Shown here: positions 1 through 11,743 of the stretch, piece by piece | How the letters are laid out: the number at the start of each line of letters is the position of its first letter | Numbering within the stretch: the stretch's first letter is position 1 | The notes under the pieces: model-generated | The model's database searches: none | What the model was told of the DNA's origin: nothing | The model's input: only the letters and a program-made list of their open reading frames with translations | Assembly: GCA_002753735.1 (NCBI GenBank) | Contig: PEAN01000020.1 | Location: 1 to 58,930, forward strand | Direction of reading: 5' to 3' | Length of the DNA: 58,930 bases | From: Magnetococcales bacterium DCbin4 | Lineage (GTDB): Bacteria > Pseudomonadota > Magnetococcia > Magnetococcales > UBA8363 | Position numbers and translations under genes: made by a program

Positions 1-46
1 ACCCCTTTTTTCTTTTAATAATTTTTCAAATGTCAACACGCCCTGG
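1..46. repeat. Right end of dispersed intergenic repeat
   Basis: CCCC followed by a T-run and then the end motif AATGTCAA...GCCCTGG. The same end motif recurs near 9790-9808, 23134-23142 and 52106-52124, so this is a truncated copy of the dispersed repeat cut by the window edge. Confidence 0.55.
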
Positions 47-54
47 AACGTCAT

Positions 55-82
55 CCCGATCCATCTTCGAGGAGGGATCGGG
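55..82. other. Short hairpin downstream of PilZ gene
   Basis: An 8-bp perfect inverted repeat (CCCGATCC at 55-62, GGATCGGG at 75-82) with a 12-nt loop lies just past the stop codon of the minus-strand PilZ gene. There is no U-tract directly after it in the minus direction, so it may be an RNA 3-prime end stabiliser rather than a classic terminator. Confidence 0.4.
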
Positions 83-94
83 TATTCAACGCGA

Positions 95-913
95 TCAATG
101 CCCCTTTTTCTCCAGGTTCAGTTCCCAATAACCGAACAACGCCTTGCGCCGTTGCAGATGCATGCTTTGGGCGGAGGCGACCAGGCTTTCGATCTGTTGC
201 ATGGATTTGTCATAAATTTCAAAGGTGAACCGGGCACGAAAGAAAGGATCGCCATTCTTGCTGCATGTTTCGATGAGGGTGGTATTGACCCGGGTTTCAA
301 TTTTCATGGAAGGCCAGATGAAATGAACGGTATGTTGGTCACCCGACGCCAATTTCGGGTGATGATTTTGCGCTTTGAAATAGAACCCACCATAACTGAC
401 ATTTTCCAGCCTGGGTTTGAACGCCTCTTTCCGACCCACGGCCACTTCCAACACGATGTTCCAGGCAGAATCAATGTTCACCCGGACCGATTTGCGTTTT
501 TCAGTACGAACGATCACCTCCCGGGGAAAGGTAATCTTCAGAACATTGCCACCTAATCGTTCAATGAAATTGACCTCCATGACCACATTGTACGTTTGGG
601 TGTTCAAACTGATGACGATGATATCGGCATGCCGGATACGCACATTTCCGATGGGCGGTGTCAAAGCATCGATGAGCAGATAGAGACTCTTGTCCGTATG
701 TCCCATTCCCCCTGCCATCTTCAGGTAGGAATGGTAATCAAAAATCTGCTCCCCGATGTGCAGCAGAATCGGCATCTCCCCGTCCATGGTCAGAACAGCC
801 ATCAATTGCTGCAACAGCACCGGGTCATCGACACGCACTGCATCTGGTGAATTCAGGTACCCCTTGGGATAACGAACCCGGGCGGTCTGGTAGACGAAAT
901 CAAGAAAGTCCAT
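95..913 (-). CDS. PilZ domain protein (c-di-GMP effector, YcgR-like layout)
   Basis: A 272-residue cytoplasmic protein with a C-terminal PilZ domain, the receptor module for cyclic di-GMP. The two binding motifs are both visible: RxxxR at R140-R144 and NxSxxG at N171-S173-G176. The first ~125 residues form a separate beta-rich region that resembles the N-terminal flagellar-brake domain of YcgR in position and length, but I cannot assign it firmly. It has no signal peptide or membrane segment. It stands alone, divergent from the small membrane protein at 1094. A role in motility or adhesion control through c-di-GMP is inference from the family. A second, weaker PilZ-like gene sits at 24533. 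Confidence 0.85.
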   Translation of the reverse strand: MDFLDFVYQTARVRYPKGYLNSPDAVRVDDPVLLQQLMAVLTMDGEMPILLHIGEQIFDYHSYLKMAGGMGHTDKSLYLLIDALTPPIGNVRIRHADIIVISLNTQTYNVVMEVNFIERLGGNVLKITFPREVIVRTEKRKSVRVNIDSAWNIVLEVAVGRKEAFKPRLENVSYGGFYFKAQNHHPKLASGDQHTVHFIWPSMKIETRVNTTLIETCSKNGDPFFRARFTFEIYDKSMQQIESLVASAQSMHLQRRKALFGYWELNLEKKGH

Positions 914-1011
914 GGAGTTTACGTTTCCTTATGTAACCTGACCGTGTTGACTACATCATGGAATGTTTCGGCGTTTGAACGCGTGGGGTCAAGTGAAATC
1001 ACATTTTTTTT

Positions 1012-1041
1012 TTGAAGTTTTCCCGTCCACAGTGATAGAAT
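1012..1041 (+). promoter_or_regulatory. Candidate sigma70 promoter
   Basis: TTGAAG at 1012-1017 and TAGAAT at 1036-1041 are separated by 18 bp. They lie about 50 bases before the ATG at 1094. Pattern match only. Confidence 0.4.
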
Positions 1042-1093
1042 ATCCGGTATCGGAAGATTGTTTAAAATAATCCATAAAAAGGAGTTGTTGACC

Positions 1094-1288
1094 ATGAAAG
1101 CCAACGTCGGCGGAATTGATCGGATCTTGCGCATTGTCGCAGGATTGGTCTTGCTTGCCCTGGTATTTGTCGGACCGCAAACACCATGGGGATGGATCGG
1201 CATCATCCCTCTGGTCACCGGTTTGCTGAAGTTCTGTCCGTTCTATCCCCTTATCGGCCTGAACACCTGTCCCACAAAAGAATCCTGA
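1094..1288 (+). CDS. DUF2892 (YgaP-like) small membrane protein
   Basis: A 64-residue inner-membrane protein of the DUF2892 type, the hydrophobic module also found at the C-terminus of rhodanese YgaP. It starts with the family-typical K-A-N-V-G-G-I-D-R-I-L-R stretch and then has two hydrophobic segments. The C-terminus ends in the usual C-P-x-Y/L-P-L-I-G-L-N-T-C pattern, with two cysteines. The ATG at 1094 is preceded by AAGGAG at 1079-1084, which favours it over an in-frame ATG at 1058. It is a single gene. Function in the family is unknown; a link to sulfur metabolism is suggested only by its fusion partners elsewhere. Confidence 0.85.
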   Translation: MKANVGGIDRILRIVAGLVLLALVFVGPQTPWGWIGIIPLVTGLLKFCPFYPLIGLNTCPTKES

Positions 1289-1299
1289 CCAGGAGCCGT

Positions 1300-1677
1300 T
1301 CATCCCCCTGTCGCGAGAAGGTCGGTCACCATTTCCAAAATTTCCTTTCTGGAGAATGGTTTTGCCAAAACGCGCACGGCACCGCACATTTTAGCGACAT
1401 CCAGGGCGAATTGAGCCTTTTCTCCAGGACCACCGCCGGAAATGGCGATGATGGGCAGATTGGGATTTTGTCCGATCAATTCCTCAATGGTTTCCAACCC
1501 ATCCTTGTTGGGCATGAGGATATCGGTGATCACCATGTCGGCAGGCTGTTGGTTGAAATGTTCCAGCCCCAGTCGTCCATCTTCGGCGGTGTCCACCTCG
1601 TACCCCGCCCGTTCGAGAATTTGCTTGAGGACTTCCCGAATCTGGCGCTCATCCTCGATGATGAGAATTCGACTCAT
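1300..1677 (-). CDS. CheY-like response regulator (receiver only)
   Basis: A 125-residue stand-alone receiver domain. The phosphoacceptor is D52 in V-I-T-D-I-L-M-P; the acidic pocket is E8-D9-E10, the switch residue S80 and the conserved lysine K106 in A-K-P-F. There is no output domain, so it must act through protein contacts. It lies 20 bases after the histidine kinase gene on the same strand, the arrangement expected of a cognate kinase-regulator pair. The ATG at 1677 has GGGGAG upstream; a TTG at 1701 overlapping the kinase stop is a weaker alternative start. Confidence 0.93.
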   Translation of the reverse strand: MSRILIIEDERQIREVLKQILERAGYEVDTAEDGRLGLEHFNQQPADMVITDILMPNKDGLETIEELIGQNPNLPIIAISGGGPGEKAQFALDVAKMCGAVRVLAKPFSRKEILEMVTDLLATGG

Positions 1678-1697
1678 GACTGCCTGTCTCCCCTGAT

Positions 1698-3485
1698 TCA
1701 AACCGTTGACGTCGTCTCCGGGTTGCGCACAACCGGTAGAAACACCTGGAATATGGCACCCTGATCTTCAATACTGTCCACCTTGATGGCACCTTCATGG
1801 GTTTGTACGATGCCATGCACAACTGAAAGTCCCAACCCCGATCCTTTACCAATGCTTTTGGTGGTGAAGAAAGGTTCGAAAAGCCGATCCAGGCTCCCCG
1901 GAGCGATCCCCACCCCCTGATCTTTGACACTCAAGACCATATGCGGTCCTGGCTGTAATTTGGCGAGTGCGGCATGACGCTCGATCAATGCCTGATCAAC
2001 CAAGATCCGTTCCAAATGTACCCGGATCACCCCTCCGTTGCGTTCCATGGCCTCTGCGGCATTGGTACACAGGTTCATGACCATCTGATGAATGCGTGTC
2101 GGATCGGCCATGACCTGATCTTCCTTGTCGGAGAAAGAGGCTTCCAACGTAATTTTGTCGGGAAGTGCCGCCTTGAGCAAGGAAATTGTCCCCTTGATCT
2201 CCTGTGACAGGAACAGGGAAATCCGTTCCTGTTCATTTCGTCGGCTGAAGGTGAGCAATTGCTTGACCAATTCCTTGGCACGATTGGCCGCCTCCATGAC
2301 CTCACCCAGATTGCTGTATTCCAGGCTCGACGGATCCAGATCATCCATGGTCAAATCGGTATAGGAAAGAATGGCGGTCAGGATATTATTGAAATCATGG
2401 GCAACGCCCCCGGCCAGGGTTCCAATTGCTTCCAATCGTTTTGACTTTCTGAGTTGCCGCTCCAATTCCAATTCGAAGGTGACATCTCGTCCCACCACGA
2501 CATGACTGGTGATGGCCCCATCGCGGTTGCGGACCGGAGACCAGGTGATATCGGCGTGAAAGATCGACCCATTTTTTTTCACGGCGGGATAACAGTGTCT
2601 GAACGCGATCCCTTGGGACAGTGCCATGGAGATCTGGTGATGCCATTGTTTTCCCAATCCGCCATCGGGCAGATTCAGGATGCACAAGCCGATCACCTCA
2701 TGACGACCATGGCCGGTCATGGTTTCGAATGCGGTATTGACGTAGAGGATGTTTCCTTGAGGATCGATAATGACGACCATCTCTGCAGTTTGATTGACGG
2801 CGGCAGCCAGACGGTTCAATTCCTCCTCGGTGTGCAAGCGTTGCGTGATGTCGCGAAAGGTGACCACGGCACCCGCTGAAGGCTGGTTCGGATCGAGTGG
2901 TGTGACGCTGTACTCGACAGGGAAGGTTGTCCCATCGGTACGATAAAACGATTCCTGGGCACAAAGACGGATCTGACCATCGGCCAAGGTGTGTTCCATG
3001 GCGCTGGAAAGGGGGTCGGCCGGGAGATCGGAGTGCGCCCCCCGGAGGGTACGCGGTTCAATCTCCATCCGTTGGCCCGATGCCGTCCCGAGCATTCGGG
3101 CTGCCGCCGCATTGACAAATGTGATCTGTCCCTTGCCATTCAAACCGAACAAACCGTCACCAACGGCATGAAGAATCGATTCATTGCGGTGATGGAGTTG
3201 GCTGATGTTCTCTGCATCACGCTGCAATGTACGGAAACGTTGGTGCAGATGCCAGATCAGATGGATCATGAACGGCACCCCCCATAAAAGAAGTATGGAA
3301 ATCAGTTCATCCAGATACCCGCCCCCCCCATGCCACAACCAGGAGGAAAACATGCCGAACACGTCAAAATGGATCGTCACGGCAATTGCGGAAAGAAACC
3401 AGAGCAGGAAAAAAATGAAACCGGATTGGGACGGCCAGGGGGTTGCCTGGATCTGGTTTTGGAAATGATCATTGGGTGGCATCAT
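1698..3485 (-). CDS. PAS-PAS sensor histidine kinase
   Basis: A 595-residue membrane-bound sensor kinase. Two hydrophobic segments lie near residues 22-38 and 59-78 with little between them, so it has almost no periplasmic sensor and probably senses in the cytoplasm. Two PAS domains follow (about 101-215 and 225-340). The dimerisation/phosphotransfer helix has H363 in V-A-H-D-F-N-N, and the ATPase domain has an N-box from N471, a D-Q-G-V-G-I G1 box near 522 and G-K-G-S-G-L-G-L-S near 547-555. This NtrB-like kinase core usually feeds a separate receiver, here the gene at 1300. The ATG at 3485 has AGGGGA 7 bases upstream. The signal is unknown. Confidence 0.93.
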   Translation of the reverse strand: MMPPNDHFQNQIQATPWPSQSGFIFFLLWFLSAIAVTIHFDVFGMFSSWLWHGGGGYLDELISILLLWGVPFMIHLIWHLHQRFRTLQRDAENISQLHHRNESILHAVGDGLFGLNGKGQITFVNAAAARMLGTASGQRMEIEPRTLRGAHSDLPADPLSSAMEHTLADGQIRLCAQESFYRTDGTTFPVEYSVTPLDPNQPSAGAVVTFRDITQRLHTEEELNRLAAAVNQTAEMVVIIDPQGNILYVNTAFETMTGHGRHEVIGLCILNLPDGGLGKQWHHQISMALSQGIAFRHCYPAVKKNGSIFHADITWSPVRNRDGAITSHVVVGRDVTFELELERQLRKSKRLEAIGTLAGGVAHDFNNILTAILSYTDLTMDDLDPSSLEYSNLGEVMEAANRAKELVKQLLTFSRRNEQERISLFLSQEIKGTISLLKAALPDKITLEASFSDKEDQVMADPTRIHQMVMNLCTNAAEAMERNGGVIRVHLERILVDQALIERHAALAKLQPGPHMVLSVKDQGVGIAPGSLDRLFEPFFTTKSIGKGSGLGLSVVHGIVQTHEGAIKVDSIEDQGAIFQVFLPVVRNPETTSTV

Positions 3486-3684
3486 GGTCCAATCCCCTGA
3501 GCGCAAAAAAGATTAAAGCAATAGACGCTGCCAAACCGATACACAAGTCTCCCATCTTTGTTTCCCAGCGTCCAGATGGCAACCGCAGGAAAACCTTGTG
3601 GGAAGATCCTCGACAGGAATCATGTTTTTTCAGTATCTTTCGAAAGGGTACGTGGCATCCTGTTCCTTTACCGTCGAGATCATC

Positions 3685-4971
3685 ATGAACTTAAAGATTT
3701 TACTGGTGGGTGGGGGTGGTCGTGAACATGCCCTGGCATGGAAGATCGCCCAATCACCGTGGGTGGAAAAGCTTTACTGCGCCCCTGGCAATCCAGGCAT
3801 CGCCGGGATTGCTGAATGTGTGGACATTGCCGCGGGAGACCTGGAGGCCCTGGAGGTGTTTGCGGTCGAAAAGAAAATCGACCTGACGGTGATCGGTCCG
3901 GAAGCGCCGCTGGTTGCAGGCTTGGCGGATCGCCTGCGGGCGGCGGGCCAGGCGGTATTTGGCCCTTCGGCATCCGCCGCCGCCATCGAGGGATCCAAGG
4001 CGTTCATGAAGGATCTGTTGCAGCGCCACCACATTCCCACCGCGGGTTATCAGGTGTTTTCCCAGCCCAAGGCGGCTCTGGCGTACATCCGGAAACAGAA
4101 GATTCCCATTGTGGTCAAAGCATCGGGTCTGGCCTCGGGAAAAGGTGCGATGGTGTGTCATTCCCTCAAGGAGGCGGAAGAGGCGGTCCACCGGGCCATG
4201 ATCGCCAGGGAATTCGGCGCCGCCGGACAGGAAGTGGTCGTGGAAGAATTCCTGACCGGGGAAGAAGTCTCCTTCATGGCCTTTGCCGATGGCGAACGTC
4301 TCCTGCCACTGGCGAGCGCCCAGGATCACAAAGCCATCGGTGAAGGGGATACCGGTCCCAATACGGGTGGCATGGGTGCCTATTCCCCGGCCCCCATCGT
4401 GACACCCGGGCTCCATGAACGGATCATGAGTGAAATCATGGAACCGGTGATGCGGGCGATGACCATGGAGGGACGACCCTATCGGGGATTGCTGTATGCA
4501 GGCTTGATGATCGATGGCGACCTATTGAAAGTCCTTGAATTCAATGCCCGTTTCGGCGATCCAGAAACCCAGCCCCTTCTGATGCGGATGCGTTCCGACA
4601 TCGTTCCTCACCTGCTGGCATCGGCCAGTGGGACCCTGGCGGGAATGACCATCGATTGGGATCCCCGTCCGGCGGTCTGTGTCGTCATGGCTGCCGGGGG
4701 TTATCCCGGAAGCTACGCGGGCAATCTTCCGATCACCGGCCTCCAATCGGTTCCCCCGCATGGGGATGTTCAGGTATTTCATGCCGGAACCCGTTTTGAC
4801 GGCGGTCAGGTCGTCACTGCGGGAGGGCGGGTATTGGGCGTGACGGGCATGGGGGAAACCATCACCCGGGCGCGAGATGTCACCTATGATGTCGTCCATC
4901 GTATTCACTGGCAGGATGTTTATTTCCGAAGAGACATTGCCCACCGGGCCATCGCCAGGGAGGTTTCATGA
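3685..4971 (+). CDS. purD: Phosphoribosylamine-glycine ligase
   Basis: A 428-residue GAR synthetase that joins glycine to 5-phosphoribosylamine using ATP, the second step of de novo purine synthesis. The N-terminus has the diagnostic glycine-rich loop V-G-G-G-G-R-E-H-A-L-A-W-K. An ATP-grasp domain follows with N-T-G-G-M-G-A-Y-S-P and E-F-N-A-R-F-G-D-P-E-T-Q. Length matches the family (about 420-430). The ATG at 3685 is chosen because the family N-terminus begins M-x-x-K-I-L-L-V-G-G; an upstream in-frame ATG at 3598 would add an unrelated tail. The stop overlaps the purE start by 4 bases, so the two are translationally coupled. Confidence 0.97.
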   Translation: MNLKILLVGGGGREHALAWKIAQSPWVEKLYCAPGNPGIAGIAECVDIAAGDLEALEVFAVEKKIDLTVIGPEAPLVAGLADRLRAAGQAVFGPSASAAAIEGSKAFMKDLLQRHHIPTAGYQVFSQPKAALAYIRKQKIPIVVKASGLASGKGAMVCHSLKEAEEAVHRAMIAREFGAAGQEVVVEEFLTGEEVSFMAFADGERLLPLASAQDHKAIGEGDTGPNTGGMGAYSPAPIVTPGLHERIMSEIMEPVMRAMTMEGRPYRGLLYAGLMIDGDLLKVLEFNARFGDPETQPLLMRMRSDIVPHLLASASGTLAGMTIDWDPRPAVCVVMAAGGYPGSYAGNLPITGLQSVPPHGDVQVFHAGTRFDGGQVVTAGGRVLGVTGMGETITRARDVTYDVVHRIHWQDVYFRRDIAHRAIAREVS

Positions 4972-5486
4972 ATGCTGCCACACCACCCCTTGTAGGAATT
5001 CTCATGGGCTCCGATTCCGACTTCGATGTCATGCGGGAAGCGGGACGGGTGCTCAAGGCTTTCGATATCGCCTTTGAAATGCTGGTCACCTCAGCCCATC
5101 GCACCCCGGAACGGACGCATCAATATGCCATCCGGGCGCGGGAACGAGGTTTACAGGTATTGATCGTGGGTGCAGGAGCCGCAGCGCATCTGGCAGGTGT
5201 CGTCGCTGCGGTGACCCCCTTGCCGGTCATCGGCGTTCCTTTATCGGCCACGGGGCTTCAGGGAATGGATGCATTGCTGGCGACGGTACAGATGCCCGGA
5301 GGGATCCCAGTCGCGACCATGGCCATTGGCAAGGCCGGTGCCACCAATGCCGCGTTGTATGCCATCCGAATCCTCGCCCTGACCCGGCCCGATCTGGCAG
5401 ACCGGTTGAATGCCTATCATTTGGACATGGCGCGGAGCGTCGAGAAAAAAAACCAGTTGCTGCAAGAGCGGCTGGCCGACCTGTAG
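4968..5486 (+). CDS. purE: N5-carboxyaminoimidazole ribonucleotide mutase
   Basis: A 172-residue class I PurE that shifts the carboxyl group of N5-CAIR to give CAIR in purine synthesis. Visible motifs are [10 protein letters not shown] at the start, S-A-H-R-T-P-E-R for substrate binding, and the [11 protein letters not shown] loop. It overlaps purD by ATGA at 4968. No purK, the usual partner making N5-CAIR, is next to it, so purK must be elsewhere or absent. Confidence 0.96.
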   Translation: MNAATPPLVGILMGSDSDFDVMREAGRVLKAFDIAFEMLVTSAHRTPERTHQYAIRARERGLQVLIVGAGAAAHLAGVVAAVTPLPVIGVPLSATGLQGMDALLATVQMPGGIPVATMAIGKAGATNAALYAIRILALTRPDLADRLNAYHLDMARSVEKKNQLLQERLADL

Positions 5487-5504
5487 CACGTATGAACCGT
5501 GATT

Positions 5505-5572
5505 GATTGGAAAAAGGGGACCCGCCTTCCCGGGGGCGATCCCCAGCCCCCTCTTTCTCGAAATATTTTTAT
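5505..5572. repeat. Dispersed intergenic repeat, partial copy
   Basis: Poly-A plus GGGGACCC, then the core CCCGGGGGCGATCCCC and CCCCCTCTTT. It shows the same order of short motifs as the copies at 15085-15130 and 45541-45590, more degenerate. It fills the purE-tsaC gap and makes a spurious N-terminal extension of the next gene possible. Confidence 0.6.
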
Positions 5573-5597
5573 CCCGGCCCCAAGGGCATCACCATTC

Positions 5598-6248
5598 ATG
5601 ACAAACCCAATGCCCTCCCCCCACGAACTGACGCATGCCCTCGAAACCCTTCATTCCGGGGGCATCATCGCCTACCCGACCGAAACCGTCTACGGCATCG
5701 GAGCCGACCCCTTTCAACCCCGGGGACTCGACCAAATCCTCCGCCTGAAAGGACGCGACGCCACCAAAGGATTCATCCTTCTGATCCCGAATCGCCGCAC
5801 CCTCGAAACCATCGTCACCCCCCCCTCCCCCCGGGCGGAACGACTCATACAACAATTCTGGCCCGGTCCACTGACACTGGTCCTGCCCGCACAACCCGGA
5901 TTACCCGAACAGGTCACCGGGGGACGAACCACCGTCGCCGTCCGACATTCCTCATCCCAACGGGTCGCCACCCTGCTGAATGCCTGGGGCCGTCCACTGG
6001 TATCCACCAGTGCCAACCCTTCCGGTCATCCCCCATTCCGCAACCACCTCCAGGTTCAGGATTTCTTCGGATCCCAAATCCCCTGCATCATGACGGGACA
6101 TTGCCCAACCCATACCCCCCCCAGCACCATCGTTGCTTTCGAAAATGACCAGCCCGTCATCGTGCGCCAGGGAGCCATCACGGCAGTCATGCTGGGCATC
6201 GCGCCACATCCGCGGATCGATCCCAATAAAATGGAAAAGGAACGTTGA
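5598..6248 (+). CDS. tsaC: YrdC-family threonylcarbamoyl-AMP synthase (TsaC type)
   Basis: A 216-residue YrdC/Sua5-family protein. The family makes threonylcarbamoyl-adenylate from threonine, bicarbonate and ATP for the t6A37 modification of ANN-decoding tRNAs. Signature stretches are G-G-I-I-A-Y-P-T-E-T-V-Y-G-I-G, R-L-K-G-R-D-A-T-K-G-F and V-S-T-S-A-N-P-S-G. Its length covers only the YrdC domain, so it is TsaC-like and lacks the C-terminal Sua5 domain. The ATG at 5598 is preferred; an in-frame start at 5499 would translate the intergenic repeat. It is downstream of purDE but separated by that repeat. Confidence 0.9.
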   Translation: MTNPMPSPHELTHALETLHSGGIIAYPTETVYGIGADPFQPRGLDQILRLKGRDATKGFILLIPNRRTLETIVTPPSPRAERLIQQFWPGPLTLVLPAQPGLPEQVTGGRTTVAVRHSSSQRVATLLNAWGRPLVSTSANPSGHPPFRNHLQVQDFFGSQIPCIMTGHCPTHTPPSTIVAFENDQPVIVRQGAITAVMLGIAPHPRIDPNKMEKER

Positions 6249-6386
6249 ACCCGGATCGGGAAATGTGCTAAGGAGTGAAGTGTCAAAGGAGAGGCGATCT
6301 GTTGATCAAATGATTTTGAAGGGCTACGGGGTACCCGCCACTGCGACGGTTCCTGACATGCCACTCAAAGTTGTCGTTCACGGGTT

Positions 6387-6415
6387 TTGACAAACTTCTC
6401 CGAAACTCCATCAAT
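6387..6415 (+). promoter_or_regulatory. Weak candidate promoter for atp operon
   Basis: A perfect TTGACA at 6387-6392 is followed after 17 bp by ATCAAT at 6410-6415, a poor -10 (3 of 6 matches). It is 24 bases before the atpH GTG start. The 190-base gap 6249-6438 shows no other element. Confidence 0.3.
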
Positions 6416-6438
6416 CGTTTCCCAAGGATTCCCCTATC

Positions 6439-6978
6439 GTGCATTCAAGCACCCTGGCCAAACGTTATGCTTCGGCGCTGGCTGATCTGGCTCAGGACCG
6501 GAGTCTGTTGCAAAAGATCGGTGAGGACCTGCGTGGATTCCTGTCGGTATTGGCAGCCACCCCCGAATGGCGCGCCCTGGTCAACAATCCGACCATCTCC
6601 CGTGAAAAACAGTCCAAGGTCGTCGATGTCTTCCTCGCCAAGGTCGAAACCGATCCCTTGACGATCAGTTTTCTTAAACTTTTGATCCAGAAAAGACGCA
6701 TGATCCTGATTGATGATGTCGTCACCGCCTATACCCGGATCGAAGAAGAACACAGCGGTGTCATCACCGTTCGGGTTTCCGCCCCCAAACCCCTGATCAA
6801 AGCCCACGAAGAACGTTTGATCAAAACTCTTTCCACCAGCACCGGCAAGGAGGTCCATCTCGACTTCGAGCTGGATCCGGAACTTCTGGGTGGCATGATC
6901 GTGCGGATTGGCAGCGTCATGATGGATTATTCCGTGCGTGGTCAATTGAACCGGTTGAAAGCGCAATTGAGAGGGTGA
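6439..6978 (+). CDS. atpH: ATP synthase F1 delta subunit
   Basis: A 179-residue OSCP/delta subunit linking the F1 head to the peripheral stalk of ATP synthase. The N-terminus [14 protein letters not shown] is typical, as is the C-terminal [14 protein letters not shown] stretch. It starts with GTG at 6439, the only start that fits the family length. It is the first gene of the F1 cluster and is followed 4 bases later by atpA. The F0 genes atpI/B/E/F are not here, a split arrangement common in alphaproteobacteria. Confidence 0.96.
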   Translation: MHSSTLAKRYASALADLAQDRSLLQKIGEDLRGFLSVLAATPEWRALVNNPTISREKQSKVVDVFLAKVETDPLTISFLKLLIQKRRMILIDDVVTAYTRIEEEHSGVITVRVSAPKPLIKAHEERLIKTLSTSTGKEVHLDFELDPELLGGMIVRIGSVMMDYSVRGQLNRLKAQLRG

Positions 6979-6982
6979 TTCG

Positions 6983-8542
<1,560 letters not shown>

Positions 8543-8606
8543 ACGCGATGAACGCAATACGGCAGAAACGCACATGCACATCACACGCTGACCGGAAAGC
8601 CAAACG

Positions 8607-9479
8607 ATGGCCAATCTGAAAAGCCTGCGCAACCGGATCCGCTCGGTCAAAAATACCCAGCAGATCACCAAAGCGATGAAAATGGTCTCTGCGGCCAAAC
8701 TTCGCCGTTCCCAGGAACGGGCACAGTCGGCTCGTCCCTACAGCCAACACATCCGCCGAATGATCGGAACCATCGCTGCCCAGATGGATCCCCATTCCGC
8801 CCCGGCGTTGTTGGCACCGGCCAAGGGGAAACGGGTGGAATTGTTGGTATTCACTGCCGACAGGGGATTATGCGGCAGTTTTAACAGTACCATCATCCGG
8901 TCGGTCCGCGCCAAAATCAAATCCCTCCAGGAGGGTGGCCATACGGTCACCATCACCTGTGTCGGCCGCAAAGGTTTGGATGTGCTCAAACGGCAGTTCA
9001 AACCATTGATTCGCCGGTCGCATATCGGCATGGCCCGGAACCTGACCTTTGCCCGTGTCGATTCGATCATTGCAACCCGGGTGTTGTCCGATTTCGGCAA
9101 GGGGGAATTCGATACTTGCCTGATGGTGTACAACACGTTCAAATCAGCCTTGAACGTCGAGTTGACCTGGAAACAGATCATCCCCATGACGGTCGATTCC
9201 ACGGAAGTATCCCGTGGCAGCGCCCCCATGTATGAACCCGAAGAAGCGGAAGTCCTGACCGAGTTGTTGCCTCATGGTGTCTCGATGCAACTCTATCAGG
9301 CCATGGTGGAGTCAGATGCATCGGAACAGGGAGCACGCATGACCGCCATGGACAACGCGGTGCGCAACGCGGGCGATATGATTCGCAAGCTGGGCATCAA
9401 GTATAACCGGACGCGTCAAGCTGCCATCACAACCGAACTGATGGAAATCATCGGTGGTGCCGAATCCCTCAAGGGCTAG
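8607..9479 (+). CDS. atpG: ATP synthase F1 gamma subunit
   Basis: A 290-residue central-stalk subunit that rotates inside the alpha-beta hexamer. The N-terminal helix has the typical L-K-x-L-R-N-R-I-R-S-V-K-N-T-Q-Q-I-T-K-A-M-K-M-V start. The C-terminal helix has A-M-D-N-A-x-x-N-A and a final I-T-T-E-L-M-E-I-I-G-G-A-E-S-L-K-G. Full length. A 64-base gap separates it from atpA. Downstream the operon is interrupted by a 371-base non-coding gap before atpD. Confidence 0.97.
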   Translation: MANLKSLRNRIRSVKNTQQITKAMKMVSAAKLRRSQERAQSARPYSQHIRRMIGTIAAQMDPHSAPALLAPAKGKRVELLVFTADRGLCGSFNSTIIRSVRAKIKSLQEGGHTVTITCVGRKGLDVLKRQFKPLIRRSHIGMARNLTFARVDSIIATRVLSDFGKGEFDTCLMVYNTFKSALNVELTWKQIIPMTVDSTEVSRGSAPMYEPEEAEVLTELLPHGVSMQLYQAMVESDASEQGARMTAMDNAVRNAGDMIRKLGIKYNRTRQAAITTELMEIIGGAESLKG

Positions 9480-9654
9480 GGTGTCCTGGCATTCATGATC
9501 AGGGAAAGACCCGGCCTCACCTCCGCGGGACGGACGGTTGCCCCTGTGGGTTTTGATTTTGATGTGGCTTTAGTCACTTGAAGCGCGTCGGCATACTGAG
9601 CATTTTGACGAATCAATTGGAACAACGGATGACCTTTCAAATCAGGATCAATGG

Positions 9655-11269
<1,615 letters not shown>

Positions 11270-11286
11270 CGGATGAGGGTCGTCTC

Positions 11287-11709
11287 ATGATGGGAACTAC
11301 CTTTCAACTGGATGTGGTCACACCTGAAAGTCTTCTGGTGTCTGGACAGGCGACATTCATCACCGCACCCGGCAAGGATGGCCGCTTTGGTGTTTTGGCA
11401 GGGCACACCCCGTTTGTTTCCCTGCTCATGGCAGGGGAATTGACGATTGTCATGGAACGTGGCACGCCGGAACAACGTTATGCCTTGAGTGGCGGCTTTG
11501 CCGAAGTTGCAAATGACCGAGTGACACTGTTGGTGGAGCGTGCCCTGGAAAAGAGCCAGATCGATCTCAACGCAGCCGTGCGGGAAGAACAGGAAGCGAT
11601 AGAACGACTGGCGCAATTGCCACAAGGGGGACATGAAGCGCTGGTCTGGGGCAAACGTCGTGATTTTGCCAAGACCTGCCAACAGCTTGCCCGGGCGACG
11701 AACGCTTGA
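11287..11709 (+). CDS. atpC: ATP synthase F1 epsilon subunit
   Basis: A 140-residue epsilon subunit with the N-terminal beta-sandwich (F-Q-L-D-V-V-T-P-E..., G-x-F-G-V-L-A-G-H-T-P-F-V) and a C-terminal helical part. It couples the gamma shaft to the c-ring and can inhibit ATP hydrolysis. Two adjacent ATGs (11287, 11290) both suit. It lies 17 bases after atpD and closes the F1 cluster; glmU follows 34 bases later and may be co-transcribed. Confidence 0.95.
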   Translation: MMGTTFQLDVVTPESLLVSGQATFITAPGKDGRFGVLAGHTPFVSLLMAGELTIVMERGTPEQRYALSGGFAEVANDRVTLLVERALEKSQIDLNAAVREEQEAIERLAQLPQGGHEALVWGKRRDFAKTCQQLARATNA

Positions 11710-11743
11710 TCGGACACATCTCCAGGCCAAACCAAATCAAACC